The position numbers and the translations under genes were made by a program. Below, piece by piece: positions 16,661 through 28,317 of a DNA stretch of 33,146 nucleotides; positions within the stretch are counted from its first letter, which is position 1, and each line of letters opens with the position of its first letter. Under the pieces are notes generated by a model, which was not told the origin of the DNA, did no database searches, and worked only from the letters and a program-made list of their open reading frames with translations. Source of the stretch: Endozoicomonas sp. YOMI1 (GTDB lineage: Bacteria; Pseudomonadota; Gammaproteobacteria; Pseudomonadales; Endozoicomonadaceae); contig NZ_JAHHPM010000209.1 in the NCBI RefSeq assembly GCF_024606345.1, forward strand, positions 1 to 33,146. Direction: 5' to 3'.

Positions 16661-17533
16661 TTACCAACCGGTCACTTCTTTCAGAGCTTCACCGATATCC
16701 GCCAGGCTTCGAACCGTCTTGACACCAGCAGATTCCAGTGCCGCGAATTTCTCATCGGCAGTCCCCTTACCACCGGCAATAATCGCACCGGCATGGCCCA
16801 TACGCTTGCCCGGAGGCGCTGTTACACCGGCAATGTAAGAGACGACGGGTTTGGTTACATGCTCCTTGATATAAGCAGCCGCTTCTTCTTCGGCAGAACC
16901 ACCGATTTCACCAATCATCACAATGGCTTCGGTCTTATCATCATTCTGGAAGAGTTCCAGAATATCGATAAAGTTAGAACCTGGAATGGGGTCACCACCA
17001 ATACCAACACAGGTAGACTGGCCAAAGCCATAATCGGTGGTCTGTTTAACCGCTTCATAGGTCAGTGTGCCGGAACGGGAAACAATACCCACCTTGCCCG
17101 GCAGATGGATGTGACCGGGCATAATACCGATCTTGCACTCAGCCGGGGTGATGACACCCGGACAATTTGGACCGATAAGACGAACACCCAACTCATCACA
17201 CTTGACCTTGCATTCCAGCATATCCAGCGTAGGAATACCTTCAGTGATGCAGACGATCAACTTGATGCCAGCATAAGCGGCTTCAAGGATGGAATCCTTA
17301 CAAAAAGGAGCAGGAACGTAGATAACCGAGGCTTCTGCACCGGTCTGATCAACCGCTTCAGCCACCGTATTAAAGACTGGCAGGCCCAGGTGAGTCTGAC
17401 CACCTTTGCCGGGTGTTACACCACCCACCATCCGGGTACCGTAAGCAATGGCCTGTTCGGAATGAAAAGTACCCTGGGCACCGGTGAACCCCTGGCAGAT
17501 AACTTTAGTGTCTTTATTAATTAAAATGCTCAT
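16661..17533 (-). CDS. sucD: Succinyl-CoA synthetase alpha subunit
   Basis: SucD binds CoA and carries the phosphohistidine that passes phosphate between succinyl-CoA and the nucleotide in the TCA cycle. The 290-residue product has the CoA-binding Rossmann domain ([26 protein letters not shown]), [31 protein letters not shown], and the active-site His at residue 247 in [12 protein letters not shown]. The ATG shares its A with the sucC stop (TAATG), so the two subunits are likely made by coupled translation. Length and motifs are normal. It is the last gene of the minus-strand TCA block. Confidence 0.97.
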   Translation of the reverse strand: MSILINKDTKVICQGFTGAQGTFHSEQAIAYGTRMVGGVTPGKGGQTHLGLPVFNTVAEAVDQTGAEASVIYVPAPFCKDSILEAAYAGIKLIVCITEGIPTLDMLECKVKCDELGVRLIGPNCPGVITPAECKIGIMPGHIHLPGKVGIVSRSGTLTYEAVKQTTDYGFGQSTCVGIGGDPIPGSNFIDILELFQNDDKTEAIVMIGEIGGSAEEEAAAYIKEHVTKPVVSYIAGVTAPPGKRMGHAGAIIAGGKGTADEKFAALESAGVKTVRSLADIGEALKEVTGW

Positions 17534-18699
17534 TACTGGTTCCCCGCTGCCTTAACTACCTGTTGGGCAGCCTCGGTCAAACTGTTGGCCGCGATGATAT
17601 CAAGTCCACTATTGGCAAGGGTCTGCGCACCCAGATCAGCATTGTTGCCTTCCAGGCGCACCACGACAGGGACTTCAACGCCGACTTCTTTAACCGCACC
17701 GATAATACCTTCAGCGATCAGGTCACAGCGGACAATACCACCAAAGATATTGACCAGAACGGCTTTCACACTGTCATCAGAAAGAATGATCTTGAATGCT
17801 TCGGTCACACGCTCTTTGGTTGCACCACCACCAACATCCAGGAAGTTGGCAGGAGCACCACCATGCAGCTTGACAATATCCATAGTACCCATGGCAAGGC
17901 CTGCACCATTAACCATACAGCCAATGTTGCCATCCAGTGCGACGTAGTTCAGCTCCCACTCTGCGGCATGGGCTTCACGGGCATCTTCCTGAGACGGGTC
18001 ATGCATGGCTTTCAACTGTGGCTGACGGTACAGGGCGTTGCTATCAATGTTGATTTTCGCGTCCAGACAGTGCAAGTTACCCTCTTTAGTGATAACCAGC
18101 GGGTTGATCTCCAGCAAGGCAAGGTCGCACTCCTGGAAGAGTTTCGCCAAACCAAGGAAAATCTGGCTAAACTGCTTGATCTGCTTTCCTTCCAGACCCA
18201 GTTTGAAGGCCAGTTCACGGGCCTGATAAGGCTGGGCACCGGTCAAAGGATCAATGGTCGCCTTGAGGATTTTTTCCGGCGTTTCTTCCGCCACCTTCTC
18301 AATTTCAACACCACCTTCAGTGGAGGCCATAAACACAATGCGACGGGTTGCGCGATCGACAACGGCGCCAAGATAAAGCTCTTGATCAATATCAGTACAG
18401 CTTTCAACCAATATCTTGCTGACTGGCTGGCCATTTTCATCGGTCTGATAAGTGACCAGGTTTTTACCTAACCACTGCTCTGCGAACGCGCGGATTTCAT
18501 CCTTGCTGGTGACCAATTTAACACCACCCGCCTTACCACGACCACCGGCATGAACCTGGGCCTTAACCACCCACTGATTGCCACCGATTTCATCGGCAGC
18601 GGCAGCGGCCTGCTCTGGAGTATCCGCAGCGACGCCCTGAGATACGGGCAGCCCGTATTTGGCAAAGAGTTGTTTGCCCTGATATTCATGAAGATTCAT
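17533..18699 (-). CDS. sucC: Succinyl-CoA synthetase beta subunit (ADP-forming type)
   Basis: SucC supplies the ATP-grasp nucleotide site and the succinate site of the enzyme. The 388-residue product begins [19 protein letters not shown], with [19 protein letters not shown] (nucleotide binding), [25 protein letters not shown], and C-terminal [17 protein letters not shown] and [18 protein letters not shown] ribosome site GAGGG lies about 10 bp before the ATG. It follows lpd after 121 bp that contain a hairpin (see separate entry) and overlaps sucD by one base. Confidence 0.97.
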   Translation of the reverse strand: MNLHEYQGKQLFAKYGLPVSQGVAADTPEQAAAAADEIGGNQWVVKAQVHAGGRGKAGGVKLVTSKDEIRAFAEQWLGKNLVTYQTDENGQPVSKILVESCTDIDQELYLGAVVDRATRRIVFMASTEGGVEIEKVAEETPEKILKATIDPLTGAQPYQARELAFKLGLEGKQIKQFSQIFLGLAKLFQECDLALLEINPLVITKEGNLHCLDAKINIDSNALYRQPQLKAMHDPSQEDAREAHAAEWELNYVALDGNIGCMVNGAGLAMGTMDIVKLHGGAPANFLDVGGGATKERVTEAFKIILSDDSVKAVLVNIFGGIVRCDLIAEGIIGAVKEVGVEVPVVVRLEGNNADLGAQTLANSGLDIIAANSLTEAAQQVVKAAGNQ

Positions 18700-18775
18700 T
18701 CTGACGCGGCCCTCTTTTTTATTTGAGCGTTGTTTTTAAGTTACTCGTCAAACCATATCCCTGGATATTCTCTAT

Positions 18776-18807
18776 GAAGAAAGGAGCAAGTCGACCCTGA
18801 CCGCTCC
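18776..18807 (-). terminator. Possible attenuator hairpin between lpd and sucC
   Basis: On the minus strand GGAGC (18807-18803) pairs with GCTCC (18787-18783), with GGTC/GACT possibly extending the stem inward, followed by TTTCTT (18782-18777). It sits just after the lpd stop. The stem is short, and the U-tract is interrupted, so it could instead be partial termination or an mRNA-processing hairpin. Confidence 0.35.
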
Positions 18808-18820
18808 CCTTAAGATACAT

Positions 18821-20263
<1,443 letters not shown>

Positions 20264-20314
20264 TTATTTCCAAAAACGGTTTATAAAACAAGGTATACGG
20301 GTCAAGTCAATAAT

Positions 20315-20351
20315 GGGCAGCACAGCTTAATAGAAAAAAATAAGGCTGCCC
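20315..20351. repeat. Inverted repeat in the sucB-lpd spacer
   Basis: GGGCAGC (20315-20321) is perfectly complementary to GCTGCCC (20345-20351), with CTTAA/ATAAG partly extending the stem. It occupies the 105-bp spacer between sucB and lpd. It could be an mRNA-stabilising or processing hairpin; there is no U-tract directly after it on the minus strand. Confidence 0.55.
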
Positions 20352-20365
20352 AATACAATCCGGAA

Positions 20366-21610
20366 TCAAACGTCCAGAAGCATTCTGGCCGGATCTTCCA
20401 GCAGTTCCTTGATGGTCACGAGAAAGGTGACTGCGTCCTTACCATCCAGCAGCCGGTGGTCATAGGACAGGGCAAGATACATCATTGGTAAAATTTCAAC
20501 CTTGCCATTAACCGCCATTGGACGTTCCTGAATTTTATGCATACCCAGGATCGCTGACTGAGGTGGATTCAGGATGGGGGTTGACAAGAGTGAACCAAAT
20601 ACACCGCCATTGGAAATGGTGAACGTTCCACCGGTCATTTCATCGATGCCAAGCTTACCATCCATTGCCTTTTTACCAAACTCACGGATTTTTGCCTCAA
20701 TATCGGCAAGGCTCATATCTTCAGTGTTACGAAGTACTGGCACAACCAGTCCACGGTCACTGGAAACGGCAACACCAACATCCTGGTAACCATGGTAGAC
20801 AATATCATTACCATCTATAGAGGCATTGACCACCGGATGGCGACGGAGCGCTTCAACACAGGCCTTGACAAAGAAGGACATGAAACCGAGTCGTACGTCA
20901 TGACGTTTCTCGAATACATCTTTGTACTTGGCACGAAGCTCCATGACCGGCTTCATGTTGATCTCGTTGAAGGTAGTCAACATGGCTGCATTCTGTTGAG
21001 CCTGAACCAGACGCTCGGCAACTTTGGCACGCAGGCGGGTCATTGGTACCCGTTTTTCTGCACGCTCACCGGCAAACACCGGTGCTGTTGCCTCGACCTG
21101 AGGTGCTGGTGCTGCAACAGTGGACACTGCCGGAGCGGCAGCTACAGCCGGAGCCGGTGACACCTGACCACCACCTTCAACATGACGAACCACATCTTCC
21201 TTGGTTACACGACCACCTTTACCGGTACCTGTAATGGATGCAGGATCAAGACCTTTCTCATCGGCCATCCGTCGTGCTGCAGGATTGAGAATAGGTTCTT
21301 CCTTAATGGCTGCCGGCGAAGCTGCCGGAGCGGCTAAAGCTTCAGCAGCGGCCGGGGAAGCGCCAGCAGAAGCCCCCTCCTGGAAGATTCCAACCACTTC
21401 GCTGCTGAGAACGACTTCTCCTTCAGGCTTGATAATTTCACTCAAAACACCATCTGCCGGAGCAACAACTTCAAGAACCACTTTATCGGTTTCGATATCA
21501 ACCAGCAGTTCATCCCGTTGGCATTGCTCACCGGGCTGCTTGTGCCAGGTTGCGACGGTGCCATCAGCAACGGATTCAGGAAAGGTAGGTGCTTTAATTT
21601 CTGTGGCCAT
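20366..21610 (-). CDS. sucB: Dihydrolipoyl succinyltransferase (E2)
   Basis: E2 is the core of the 2-oxoglutarate dehydrogenase complex. The 414-residue product has one lipoyl domain with the lipoylated lysine at residue 43 (ETDKVVLEV), an Ala/Pro-rich linker, a peripheral-subunit-binding domain ([32 protein letters not shown], about 108-140), a second Ala/Pro/Val linker, and the catalytic acyltransferase domain with [13 protein letters not shown] and [12 protein letters not shown] (catalytic His and Asp). AAGGATC lies 4-5 bp before the ATG. It lies 138 bp after sucA. Confidence 0.97.
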   Translation of the reverse strand: MATEIKAPTFPESVADGTVATWHKQPGEQCQRDELLVDIETDKVVLEVVAPADGVLSEIIKPEGEVVLSSEVVGIFQEGASAGASPAAAEALAAPAASPAAIKEEPILNPAARRMADEKGLDPASITGTGKGGRVTKEDVVRHVEGGGQVSPAPAVAAAPAVSTVAAPAPQVEATAPVFAGERAEKRVPMTRLRAKVAERLVQAQQNAAMLTTFNEINMKPVMELRAKYKDVFEKRHDVRLGFMSFFVKACVEALRRHPVVNASIDGNDIVYHGYQDVGVAVSSDRGLVVPVLRNTEDMSLADIEAKIREFGKKAMDGKLGIDEMTGGTFTISNGGVFGSLLSTPILNPPQSAILGMHKIQERPMAVNGKVEILPMMYLALSYDHRLLDGKDAVTFLVTIKELLEDPARMLLDV

Positions 21611-21638
21611 TATTGATCCTTTGCGTCTTCGCCCCTTT

Positions 21639-21671
21639 GAGCGTTATTCACAGAAACTGTGTTAAACGCTC
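21639..21671. repeat. Imperfect palindrome between sucA and sucB
   Basis: The sequence has nested arms: GAGCGTT (21639-21645) with AACGCTC (21665-21671), and CACAG (21649-21653) with CTGTG (21657-21661), separated by symmetric ATT/TTA mismatches and a central AAA. It lies 28 bp upstream of the sucB start on the minus strand. It could be an mRNA hairpin or a protein site. Confidence 0.6.
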
Positions 21672-21748
21672 TGGCCAGATCGATAAATAATACCTGCTGG
21701 CCGTTTTACCAATATCACTGCTCAGCTTGAGCAATAAATTATCATTAT

Positions 21749-24583
21749 TCAAATGCTGAAAGCATCATTTACCAACTGCTGCTGCTCCTGGGCATGGGTT
21801 GACATATAGCCACATGCCGGAGCTGCTGATGCTTCGCGCCCTGCGTACTTGAGACTCATTGTTTTATTCGGATGAACGGCAACTGAGCGACGCATATGAT
21901 GCTGACTACAGTACCATGCCCCCTGGTTCATTGGCTCTTCCTGACACCAGACCACATCTTTCAGGTTTGGATAGCTGATAATCAGATCATCCAGGTCGTC
22001 CTGAGGGAATGGGTAGAGCTGTTCGATACGGACAATCACCGTATCATTCAGCCCTTCCGTTCTCTTCTTTTCCAGCAGGTCATAGTAAACCTTGCCCGAG
22101 CACATAATTATCCGGGTGATGGTTGATGGCTCATGGCCGTCAACCTCAGGGATAATCGTCTGGAAACTACCCTCTGCCAGCTCTTCCAGAGAGGAGGTAG
22201 CCTGTTTGTGACGGAGCAGGCTCTTGGGGGTAAATGCCACCAACGGTTTACGCAACGGACGAAGCATCTGCCGTCTCAACATGTGGAACACCTGGGCTGG
22301 CGTTGTTGGAACGCAAACCTGAATATTGTGTTCCGCACACAGCTGCAGGAATCGCTCAAGCCTGGCCGATGAGTGCTCCGGCCCCTGACCTTCATAGCCA
22401 TGGGGCAGCAGCATAGTAAGCCCTGACAGGCGCCCCCACTTGTGCTCGCCACTGGAAATAAACTGATCAATAACCACCTGGGCACCGTTGGCAAAATCAC
22501 CAAACTGAGCTTCCCAGATAACCAGTGCATTGGGCGTCGTTGCTGCGTAACCGTACTCAAAAGCCAGAACCGCTTCCTCGGACAGGAATGAGTCCCATAT
22601 CTGGAATCGAGGCTGCTCCGGGGAAAGTTTGGTCAGGTTAACCAGAGTCGAGCCATCTTTCTGATTATGGAACACCGCATGGCGGTGAGAAAATGTTCCC
22701 CGCCCGACATCCTGCCCGGTAATTCGAACTTCACTGCCTTCCATCAACAGTGACGCATAGGCCAGCAGTTCAGCACACCCCCAGTTAATCGGCAGGGCAC
22801 CTGCTGCCATTTTACGGCGATCCTCAACGATCTTGCTGACCTGGCGCTGCGGCACAAAACCTTCAGGAATTTCACACAGCTTCTGGCCTAATGACTGCAG
22901 TGTTCCCACAGCAACACGGGTATCGTGACGGGCGGTCCATTCGTGACCAAGATAGGGAGCCCAGTCGACAAAGAGTTCTTTATTAGGCTCTTTAACCAGA
23001 GCCTTGACCACATGCTCACCATTGTCGAGGGCATTACGGAAACTCTCTACCAGCTCTTTATCAGCTGCCTCACTGATCACACCTTCGCCCAGCAGAACCT
23101 TGGCATAAAGATCCCGGGTAGTCATATGGGATTTAATCTTGCTGTACATCATCGGCTGAGTGGCGGACGGTTCATCCGCTTCATTGTGGCCGCGACGACG
23201 GTAACAGACGAGGTCAACAACAATGTCTTTATGGAACTCCATCCGGTAATCAAGGGCCAGTTTCGTGGCGAACTGAACCGCTTCAGGATCATCACCATTA
23301 ACATGAAGGATCGGCGCTCCCACAATCTTGGCAACATCGGTACAGTATTCCGTGGAGCGGGCATCCTCACGGAAACTGGTGGTAAAGCCAACCTGGTTAT
23401 TAATGATGATATGAATGGTTCCACCGGTTTTATAGGCACGGGTCTGGGACATCTGCAGGGTTTCCATCACAACCCCCTGCCCCGCAAAAGCGGCATCACC
23501 GTGAATGGCAATTGGAACTACCTGGTTGCCAACTGAGTCCTCACGGCGGTCCTGACGGGCTCTGACAGAACCCTCAACAACCGGGGTAACAATTTCCAGG
23601 TGCGATGGGTTAAACATCAGGGCAAGATGCACCTCACCACCTGGCGTCATCACATTGGAAGAAAAGCCCTGATGGTATTTCACATCACCGGAGCCCCGCT
23701 CAACCAGCTTCTTGCCTTCAAATTCGTCAAACAGATCACCAGGCTTCTTACCCAGAATATTGACCAGGACGTTCAAGCGGCCACGGTGAGCCATGCCGAT
23801 CACCAGCTCCTTAGAACCATAGGAGCCGGAGCGTTGAATAATCTCATCCAGCATGGGGATCAGAGACTCACCACCTTCCAGGCCAAACCGTTTGGTTCCG
23901 GGATACTTTGTCCCCAGGTATTTTTCCAAACCTTCCGCAGCGGTCAATCGCTCCAGCAAGTGCAGCTTTGCTTCAACCCCTACTTCCGGACGGCTGCGAA
24001 CACTTTCCATACGACTCTGGAACCAGCGACGCTCTTCTGTCTGGGGAATGTGCATATACTCAACACCAATTGACTGGCAATAGGTGGATTTCAAGGCATC
24101 GTATATTTCCCGGAGAGAAGCGTGTTCCTTGCCAATAAACAGCGTTGAAGTCTGAAACCCGATATCCAGATCCGCTTCACTGAGACCATGGTATGCAAGG
24201 GATAGATCAGGGAATTCTTCCCGTTTCATCACACCAAGAGGATCGATAACAGCCTGCTGATGACCCCGAATCCGAAAAGCGCTGATCAAGCGCAAGACCT
24301 GAACCTGCTTGCGTTCATGATCACTGGAAACCGATGAAATCTGAAGCGGGCGGGTAGTCTGACGCTGGCGCGCCATAAGGATGAAATTTTCCTGGATGGT
24401 AGAATGTGGAACGTCCGCTCCGCCACCACTAACCGGGGGCAATTTTTCAAAATAGTCACGCCACTGCATCTCCACGCTATTGGGATCGCGCAGAAAGCGT
24501 TCGTACATATCCTCGACGTATGCAGCATTTCCCCCTGCAATGTGGGATGAACTCCACATCCGCTGCATTACACCTTCTTGCAT
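21749..24583 (-). CDS. sucA: 2-oxoglutarate dehydrogenase E1 component
   Basis: SucA is the thiamine-diphosphate-dependent E1 that decarboxylates 2-oxoglutarate. I place the start at ATG 24583 (MQEGVMQRMWSSSHIAGGNAAYVEDMYERF), matching the Pseudomonas SucA N-terminus and 8 bp from a GGGG ribosome-like site; ATG 24589 adds two residues but lies only 2 bp from it. Hallmarks include VIGMAHRGRLNVLVNILGK, GDAAFAGQGVVMETLQMS, IIINNQVGFTTS and, later, ITGQDVGRGTFSHRHAVFH, FEYGYA and LLPHGYEGQGPEHSSARLERFLQL. At 944 residues the length is normal. It opens the sucAB-lpd-sucCD stretch after a 379-bp gap from sdhB. Confidence 0.97.
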   Translation of the reverse strand: MQEGVMQRMWSSSHIAGGNAAYVEDMYERFLRDPNSVEMQWRDYFEKLPPVSGGGADVPHSTIQENFILMARQRQTTRPLQISSVSSDHERKQVQVLRLISAFRIRGHQQAVIDPLGVMKREEFPDLSLAYHGLSEADLDIGFQTSTLFIGKEHASLREIYDALKSTYCQSIGVEYMHIPQTEERRWFQSRMESVRSRPEVGVEAKLHLLERLTAAEGLEKYLGTKYPGTKRFGLEGGESLIPMLDEIIQRSGSYGSKELVIGMAHRGRLNVLVNILGKKPGDLFDEFEGKKLVERGSGDVKYHQGFSSNVMTPGGEVHLALMFNPSHLEIVTPVVEGSVRARQDRREDSVGNQVVPIAIHGDAAFAGQGVVMETLQMSQTRAYKTGGTIHIIINNQVGFTTSFREDARSTEYCTDVAKIVGAPILHVNGDDPEAVQFATKLALDYRMEFHKDIVVDLVCYRRRGHNEADEPSATQPMMYSKIKSHMTTRDLYAKVLLGEGVISEAADKELVESFRNALDNGEHVVKALVKEPNKELFVDWAPYLGHEWTARHDTRVAVGTLQSLGQKLCEIPEGFVPQRQVSKIVEDRRKMAAGALPINWGCAELLAYASLLMEGSEVRITGQDVGRGTFSHRHAVFHNQKDGSTLVNLTKLSPEQPRFQIWDSFLSEEAVLAFEYGYAATTPNALVIWEAQFGDFANGAQVVIDQFISSGEHKWGRLSGLTMLLPHGYEGQGPEHSSARLERFLQLCAEHNIQVCVPTTPAQVFHMLRRQMLRPLRKPLVAFTPKSLLRHKQATSSLEELAEGSFQTIIPEVDGHEPSTITRIIMCSGKVYYDLLEKKRTEGLNDTVIVRIEQLYPFPQDDLDDLIISYPNLKDVVWCQEEPMNQGAWYCSQHHMRRSVAVHPNKTMSLKYAGREASAAPACGYMSTHAQEQQQLVNDAFSI

Positions 24584-24962
24584 GTTCATTACCCCGTGAG
24601 TCTGGGGCTTATCCCGGGAAACCTGCTTTTACAACCCTGACTGGCTGAAAAACAGAGGTCACTGATGGTGTCGATAGCTGGTCAGTGAACAATCCCCCTC
24701 AGATAGGATCGGATGTTTTCCGACCGCCCCTGCTGGTTCAAGCTATTGCGGCCCCATAATTCCGGATGGCAGCAGCACAATTTTCATTTAAAAATACATT
24801 TAATTACAGGCTTTGTATTGTCAGAGGCCGCCTGCACACTCCTGACACAACTTAGCTAACTTTGCGGCTCTATGGTTCTTAAGTAACCCCGAAAAATACT
24901 TCACAGGGGCAACTTTTTTATCATTAACCACCACCAACAGTTTGGAATGACCCACTTATATA
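24584..24962. promoter_or_regulatory. sdhB-sucA intergenic region and sucA leader
   Basis: This stretch of about 380 bases holds no gene. It contains a short CCCC (24607-24604) / GGGG (24595-24592) hairpin in front of the sucA start on the minus strand, and a 6-bp hairpin CACTGA/TCAGTG around 24662-24689. Toward sdhB a CCCC/GGGG inverted repeat is followed in minus sense by no clean U-tract. I saw no convincing -35/-10 pair for sucA. It is probably a sucA promoter or leader region, but readthrough from sdh is possible. Confidence 0.45.
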
Positions 24963-25667
24963 CTATGTTGCACTCTTAAACAACATCTGCCTGATATGAC
25001 CAATAGCCCGTGTTGGGTTTAAGCCTTTGGGACAGACATTGACACAATTCATGATACCTCGGCAACGGAAAACACTGAACGGATCATCAAGCTCCGCCAG
25101 ACGCTCCTCTGTCGCTGTATCCCTGCTATCGGCAAGAAAACGATAAGCTTGCAACAGGCCGGAAGGACCAACAAATTTGTCAGGATTCCACCAGAAGGAA
25201 GGACAAGCTGTTGAGCAACAGGCACAGAGAATACACTCATAAAGCCCGTCCAACTTCTCTCTGTCTTCAGGGGACTGGAGGCGTTCTATGGCTGGAGCTG
25301 GCGTATCATTAATCAGATATGGCTTGATCTTTTCATACTGTTTGTAGAACAGACTCATATCGACCACCAGATCCCTGATCACCGGTAATCCGGGCAGCGG
25401 ACGAATCACCAGCTTATTCCCCCTGACAGCTTCTGACAAAGGGGTAATACAGGCCAAGCCATTGGTACCGCCAATACTCAAGCCGTCAGAGCCACAAACG
25501 CCCTCTCGACAGGATCGTCGGTAAACCAGCGTTGGATCCTGCTCTTTAATCAGATTCAGAACGTCCAGAACCATCAGGTCCCGGCCTTCCGGGATAGCGA
25601 CATCGAAGTCCATCATATAGGGCTTTTTGTCGGTTTCCGGATTATAGCGATAGATACTTACCTTCAT
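24963..25667 (-). CDS. sdhB: Succinate dehydrogenase iron-sulfur subunit
   Basis: SdhB carries electrons from SdhA to quinone. With the start at ATG 25667 it has 234 residues; GAGAGG 5 bp upstream supports this over the longer open frame that runs into sdhA. The [2Fe-2S] site has Cys53, Cys58, Asp61 and Cys73 (CREGVCGSDG...GLAC). The second cluster motif is CILCACCSTACPSFWW (Cys145, 148, 151, 155). The third cluster cysteines are Cys202, 208 and 212 (CRGIMNCVNVCPKGLNP). It lies 13 bp after the sdhA stop. Confidence 0.97.
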   Translation of the reverse strand: MKVSIYRYNPETDKKPYMMDFDVAIPEGRDLMVLDVLNLIKEQDPTLVYRRSCREGVCGSDGLSIGGTNGLACITPLSEAVRGNKLVIRPLPGLPVIRDLVVDMSLFYKQYEKIKPYLINDTPAPAIERLQSPEDREKLDGLYECILCACCSTACPSFWWNPDKFVGPSGLLQAYRFLADSRDTATEERLAELDDPFSVFRCRGIMNCVNVCPKGLNPTRAIGHIRQMLFKSAT

Positions 25668-25680
25668 AAGCCTCTCTCCC

Positions 25681-27453
25681 TTAGTAGCTTCTTGCCTTGG
25701 GAGGAAATGCCTCCATTGTTGCCGGGGCAAAATTAACAGCACGCTTACTTACTGATTTATCAATCGGTGAGTAAAGCGAGTGCGCCAGCCAGTTTTCATC
25801 ATCCCGCTCCTGGAAATCATTACGGGCATGAGCTCCACGAGACTCTGTTCTGACCTCGGCTGAAATGGCCGTTGCATAAGCAACCTGATACAGATTTTCC
25901 AACTCAAGTGCTTCAACCCTGGCCGTGTTGAATGCCTGACTCTTATCCTCCAGATGAAGGTTGGCCAGCCGTTCACCCAGTTCATCCAGCAACTTGAGAC
26001 CTTTCTGCATGCTCTCACCTTCACGAAACACACCAAAATAGAGCTGCATGGTGTTCTGCAGGTCAGCACGCACTTTGGCAACGCTTTCACCACTGCTTGA
26101 TTTGTTCAGGCGATCAAGTCGGGACAAGGCTGCTTCCACATCACTGTCTGAGGCGTCCACAGAATCAAAGCCCTCTTTCAGGTTCTTCTCAATCTGCAGG
26201 CCTGCGGCGCGACCAAAGACCACCAGATCCAGTAGAGAGTTACCACCCAGACGGTTGGCACCATGTACAGAAACACAGGCCGCCTCACCACAGGCATAAA
26301 GGCCTTCAATCACTTCATCTTTACCTGCCCCATCCTGACGAAGAGCCTGACCGCCAACATTGGTTGGAATCCCCCCCATCATGTAGTGGCAGGTGGGTAC
26401 CACAGGCACCGGCACTTTCACAGGATCCGCATGAGCAAAGGTTCTAGACAGCTCACAGATGCCGGGCAGACGCAGGTTCAGTGTCTCTTCACCCAGATGA
26501 TCCAGCTTCAGCAGTACGTGATCCTTGTTGGGACCACAACCACGTCCTTCAAGAATCTCGATAACCATAGAGCGGGCAACAACATCGCGGCCAGCAAGGT
26601 CTTTGGCGTTTGGCGCATAACGCTCCATGAAGCGTTCACCTTCACTGTTAATCAGGTAACCACCTTCACCCCGACAACCCTCTGTTACCAGCACACCCGC
26701 ACCATGAATGCCAGTGGGGTGGAACTGCCACATCTCCATATCCTGCATTGGATATCCGGCACGCAAAGCCATACCGATACCGTCACCGGTATTGATCAGG
26801 GCATTGGTGGTGGAAGCGTAAATACGTCCTGCACCACCGGTGGCCATTACTGTTGCTTTTGCTTTGATATAAACGGTTTCGCCACTTTCAATATCAATTG
26901 CGATAACACCGGCAACCTGACCTTTCTGATTCTTCACCAGATCAACGGCATACCATTCATTAAGGAAGGTGGTACCACCCTTCAAATTAGCCTGATACAG
27001 CGTGTGCAGCAGTGCGTGACCAGTACGATCTGCCGCTGCACAGGTTCTGGCGGCCTGACCACCTTTACCAAAATCTTTGGACTGACCTCCGAACGGGCGC
27101 TGGTAAATTCGACCCTCTTCAGTCCGGGAGAATGGCAAGCCCATATGTTCCAGCTCGAAAACCGCCTGCGGACCCACCGAGCACATATACTCAATAGCAT
27201 CCTGGTCACCAATATAGTCGGAGCCTTTCACCGTATCGAACATGTGCCAGCGCCAGTCATCTTTTGGATCTGCGCTGGCAATTGCACAGGTGATACCGCC
27301 CTGGGCAGATACCGTGTGAGAACGGGTAGGAAATACTTTACTGACGCAGGCCGTTTTAATTCCGGCCTGAGTAAGCTGGAGCGCGGCACGCATGCCTGCT
27401 CCCCCACCACCTATAACAATGGCATCATAGGTAAGGGTACGAAGTGCTGACAT
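25681..27453 (-). CDS. sdhA: Succinate dehydrogenase flavoprotein subunit
   Basis: SdhA oxidises succinate to fumarate with covalently bound FAD. The 590-residue product has the FAD motif [17 protein letters not shown], His46 in [10 protein letters not shown] as the FAD attachment site, [22 protein letters not shown] and RDVVARSM in the active site, and [27 protein letters not shown]. The C-terminal [23 protein letters not shown] is normal, and the end RTRSY-like motif appears as FPPKARSY. It starts 3 bp after the sdhD stop, with GGGGGC as a weak ribosome site. Confidence 0.98.
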   Translation of the reverse strand: MSALRTLTYDAIVIGGGGAGMRAALQLTQAGIKTACVSKVFPTRSHTVSAQGGITCAIASADPKDDWRWHMFDTVKGSDYIGDQDAIEYMCSVGPQAVFELEHMGLPFSRTEEGRIYQRPFGGQSKDFGKGGQAARTCAAADRTGHALLHTLYQANLKGGTTFLNEWYAVDLVKNQKGQVAGVIAIDIESGETVYIKAKATVMATGGAGRIYASTTNALINTGDGIGMALRAGYPMQDMEMWQFHPTGIHGAGVLVTEGCRGEGGYLINSEGERFMERYAPNAKDLAGRDVVARSMVIEILEGRGCGPNKDHVLLKLDHLGEETLNLRLPGICELSRTFAHADPVKVPVPVVPTCHYMMGGIPTNVGGQALRQDGAGKDEVIEGLYACGEAACVSVHGANRLGGNSLLDLVVFGRAAGLQIEKNLKEGFDSVDASDSDVEAALSRLDRLNKSSSGESVAKVRADLQNTMQLYFGVFREGESMQKGLKLLDELGERLANLHLEDKSQAFNTARVEALELENLYQVAYATAISAEVRTESRGAHARNDFQERDDENWLAHSLYSPIDKSVSKRAVNFAPATMEAFPPKARSY

Positions 27454-27456
27454 CGA

Positions 27457-27825
27457 TTAAAGCCCCCAAAGAATTTGCACGCCCCAGATCACATAACTGA
27501 ACAGAGCAATAAAGCACACAATCTGCAAAGGAAAACGGATGAGAACGGACTTTCTGCCAAAAGCTCGATCATTAAAGTAGTCAGTGGTAATCGTCCACAT
27601 ACCGATCCACGCATGAGCCAGGATAGAAATCAGCGCCAGCAGGGTAAAAATCCGCATCCATGTTTCATCGAAGAGCTCAGCCCATTGGCCAAACTGGAGA
27701 CCGGGATTGATAACCAGATAGCCAAGCAGGAACACCGAATAGGCACCAAGAACCACAGCTGTCAGCCTTTGCAGCATCCAGTCATAAAGCCCACTGCGGG
27801 ACAAATTGGTGATATTGGTTACCAT
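27457..27825 (-). CDS. sdhD: Succinate dehydrogenase membrane anchor SdhD
   Basis: SdhD is the smaller membrane anchor with SdhC, binding heme b and ubiquinone. I start it at ATG 27825 (MVTNITNLSRSGLYDWMLQRLTAVVLGAYSVFLLGY), matching Pseudomonas SdhD; an in-frame TTG at 27831 is less likely. It is 122 residues long with three membrane helices; HAWIGMWTITTDY in the second carries the conserved His and the Asp-Tyr quinone-site residues. The end VIWGVQILWGL is typical. It overlaps sdhC by 7 bp. Confidence 0.94.
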   Translation of the reverse strand: MVTNITNLSRSGLYDWMLQRLTAVVLGAYSVFLLGYLVINPGLQFGQWAELFDETWMRIFTLLALISILAHAWIGMWTITTDYFNDRAFGRKSVLIRFPLQIVCFIALFSYVIWGVQILWGL

Positions 27826-28193
27826 ACCCAAACCCCCGCAAGGATAATCAGCACTATTGACAGAACCAGAGTTATAATAGCTCCCAGACTTCCTGACTCC
27901 TTGCCATCACCCACATCAACATCCATCAACAGATGTTTCACTCCAGCAATAAAATGATAAATCAAGGCAGACAGAATGCCCCAGATTATGAATTTTGCCA
28001 GGGGAGCTGACAGCAAGGCCTTGAGAGCGTCAAATGACTCCTCGGAAGCAAGCGACAAATCCAGTCCATACAGAAGAAAACCCAGACCAACAAACAGGAT
28101 GACACCCGATATGCGGTGCAATATCGAAGTGTATGCAGGCAGGGGTAATTTGATTGTTGTTATATCGAGATTGACAGGTCTTTTGCTATTCAC
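27819..28193 (-). CDS. sdhC: Succinate dehydrogenase cytochrome b subunit SdhC
   Basis: SdhC is the cytochrome b556 membrane anchor. I choose GTG 28193 (VNSKRPVNLDITTIKLPLPAYTSILHRISGVILFVG), since SdhC proteins begin MNSxRPVNLD; the frame continues to GTG 28223, giving ten extra residues (YATERWGKR) unlikely to be part of the protein. The product has 124 residues with three membrane helices; SILHRISGV contains the Ser and Arg of the quinone site, and YHFIAGVKHLLMD contains the heme His. It is the first gene of the sdhCDAB unit. Confidence 0.93.
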   Translation of the reverse strand: MNSKRPVNLDITTIKLPLPAYTSILHRISGVILFVGLGFLLYGLDLSLASEESFDALKALLSAPLAKFIIWGILSALIYHFIAGVKHLLMDVDVGDGKESGSLGAIITLVLSIVLIILAGVWVW

Positions 28194-28317
28194 TCTTTTG
28201 CCCCAACGCTCGGTGGCGTACACAGCAGAATCAGCAAGAACATCCAGGTTCTCTGGACCCTACGACAAGCAAGTGGAGAAACGCTAAATGCGAAATAAAC
28301 GATTTCCCCTCAATTTA

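Noticed and set aside
16640-17524. Long plus-strand open frame opposite sucD, 294 codons
   Set aside because: It is antisense to a fully conserved sucD with all catalytic residues; its protein shows no family motifs.
17563-18471. Long plus-strand open frame opposite sucC, 302 codons
   Set aside because: Mirror frame of a conserved gene, caused by codon bias; no recognisable domain.
25668-25742. N-terminal extension of SdhB ([13 protein letters not shown]...)
   Set aside because: It overlaps the end of sdhA; a good ribosome site and homology place the SdhB start at 25667.
26263-27450. Long plus-strand open frame opposite sdhA, 395 codons
   Set aside because: Entirely antisense to sdhA, which is intact and conserved; the frame has a Thr/Ile-rich composition typical of shadow frames.
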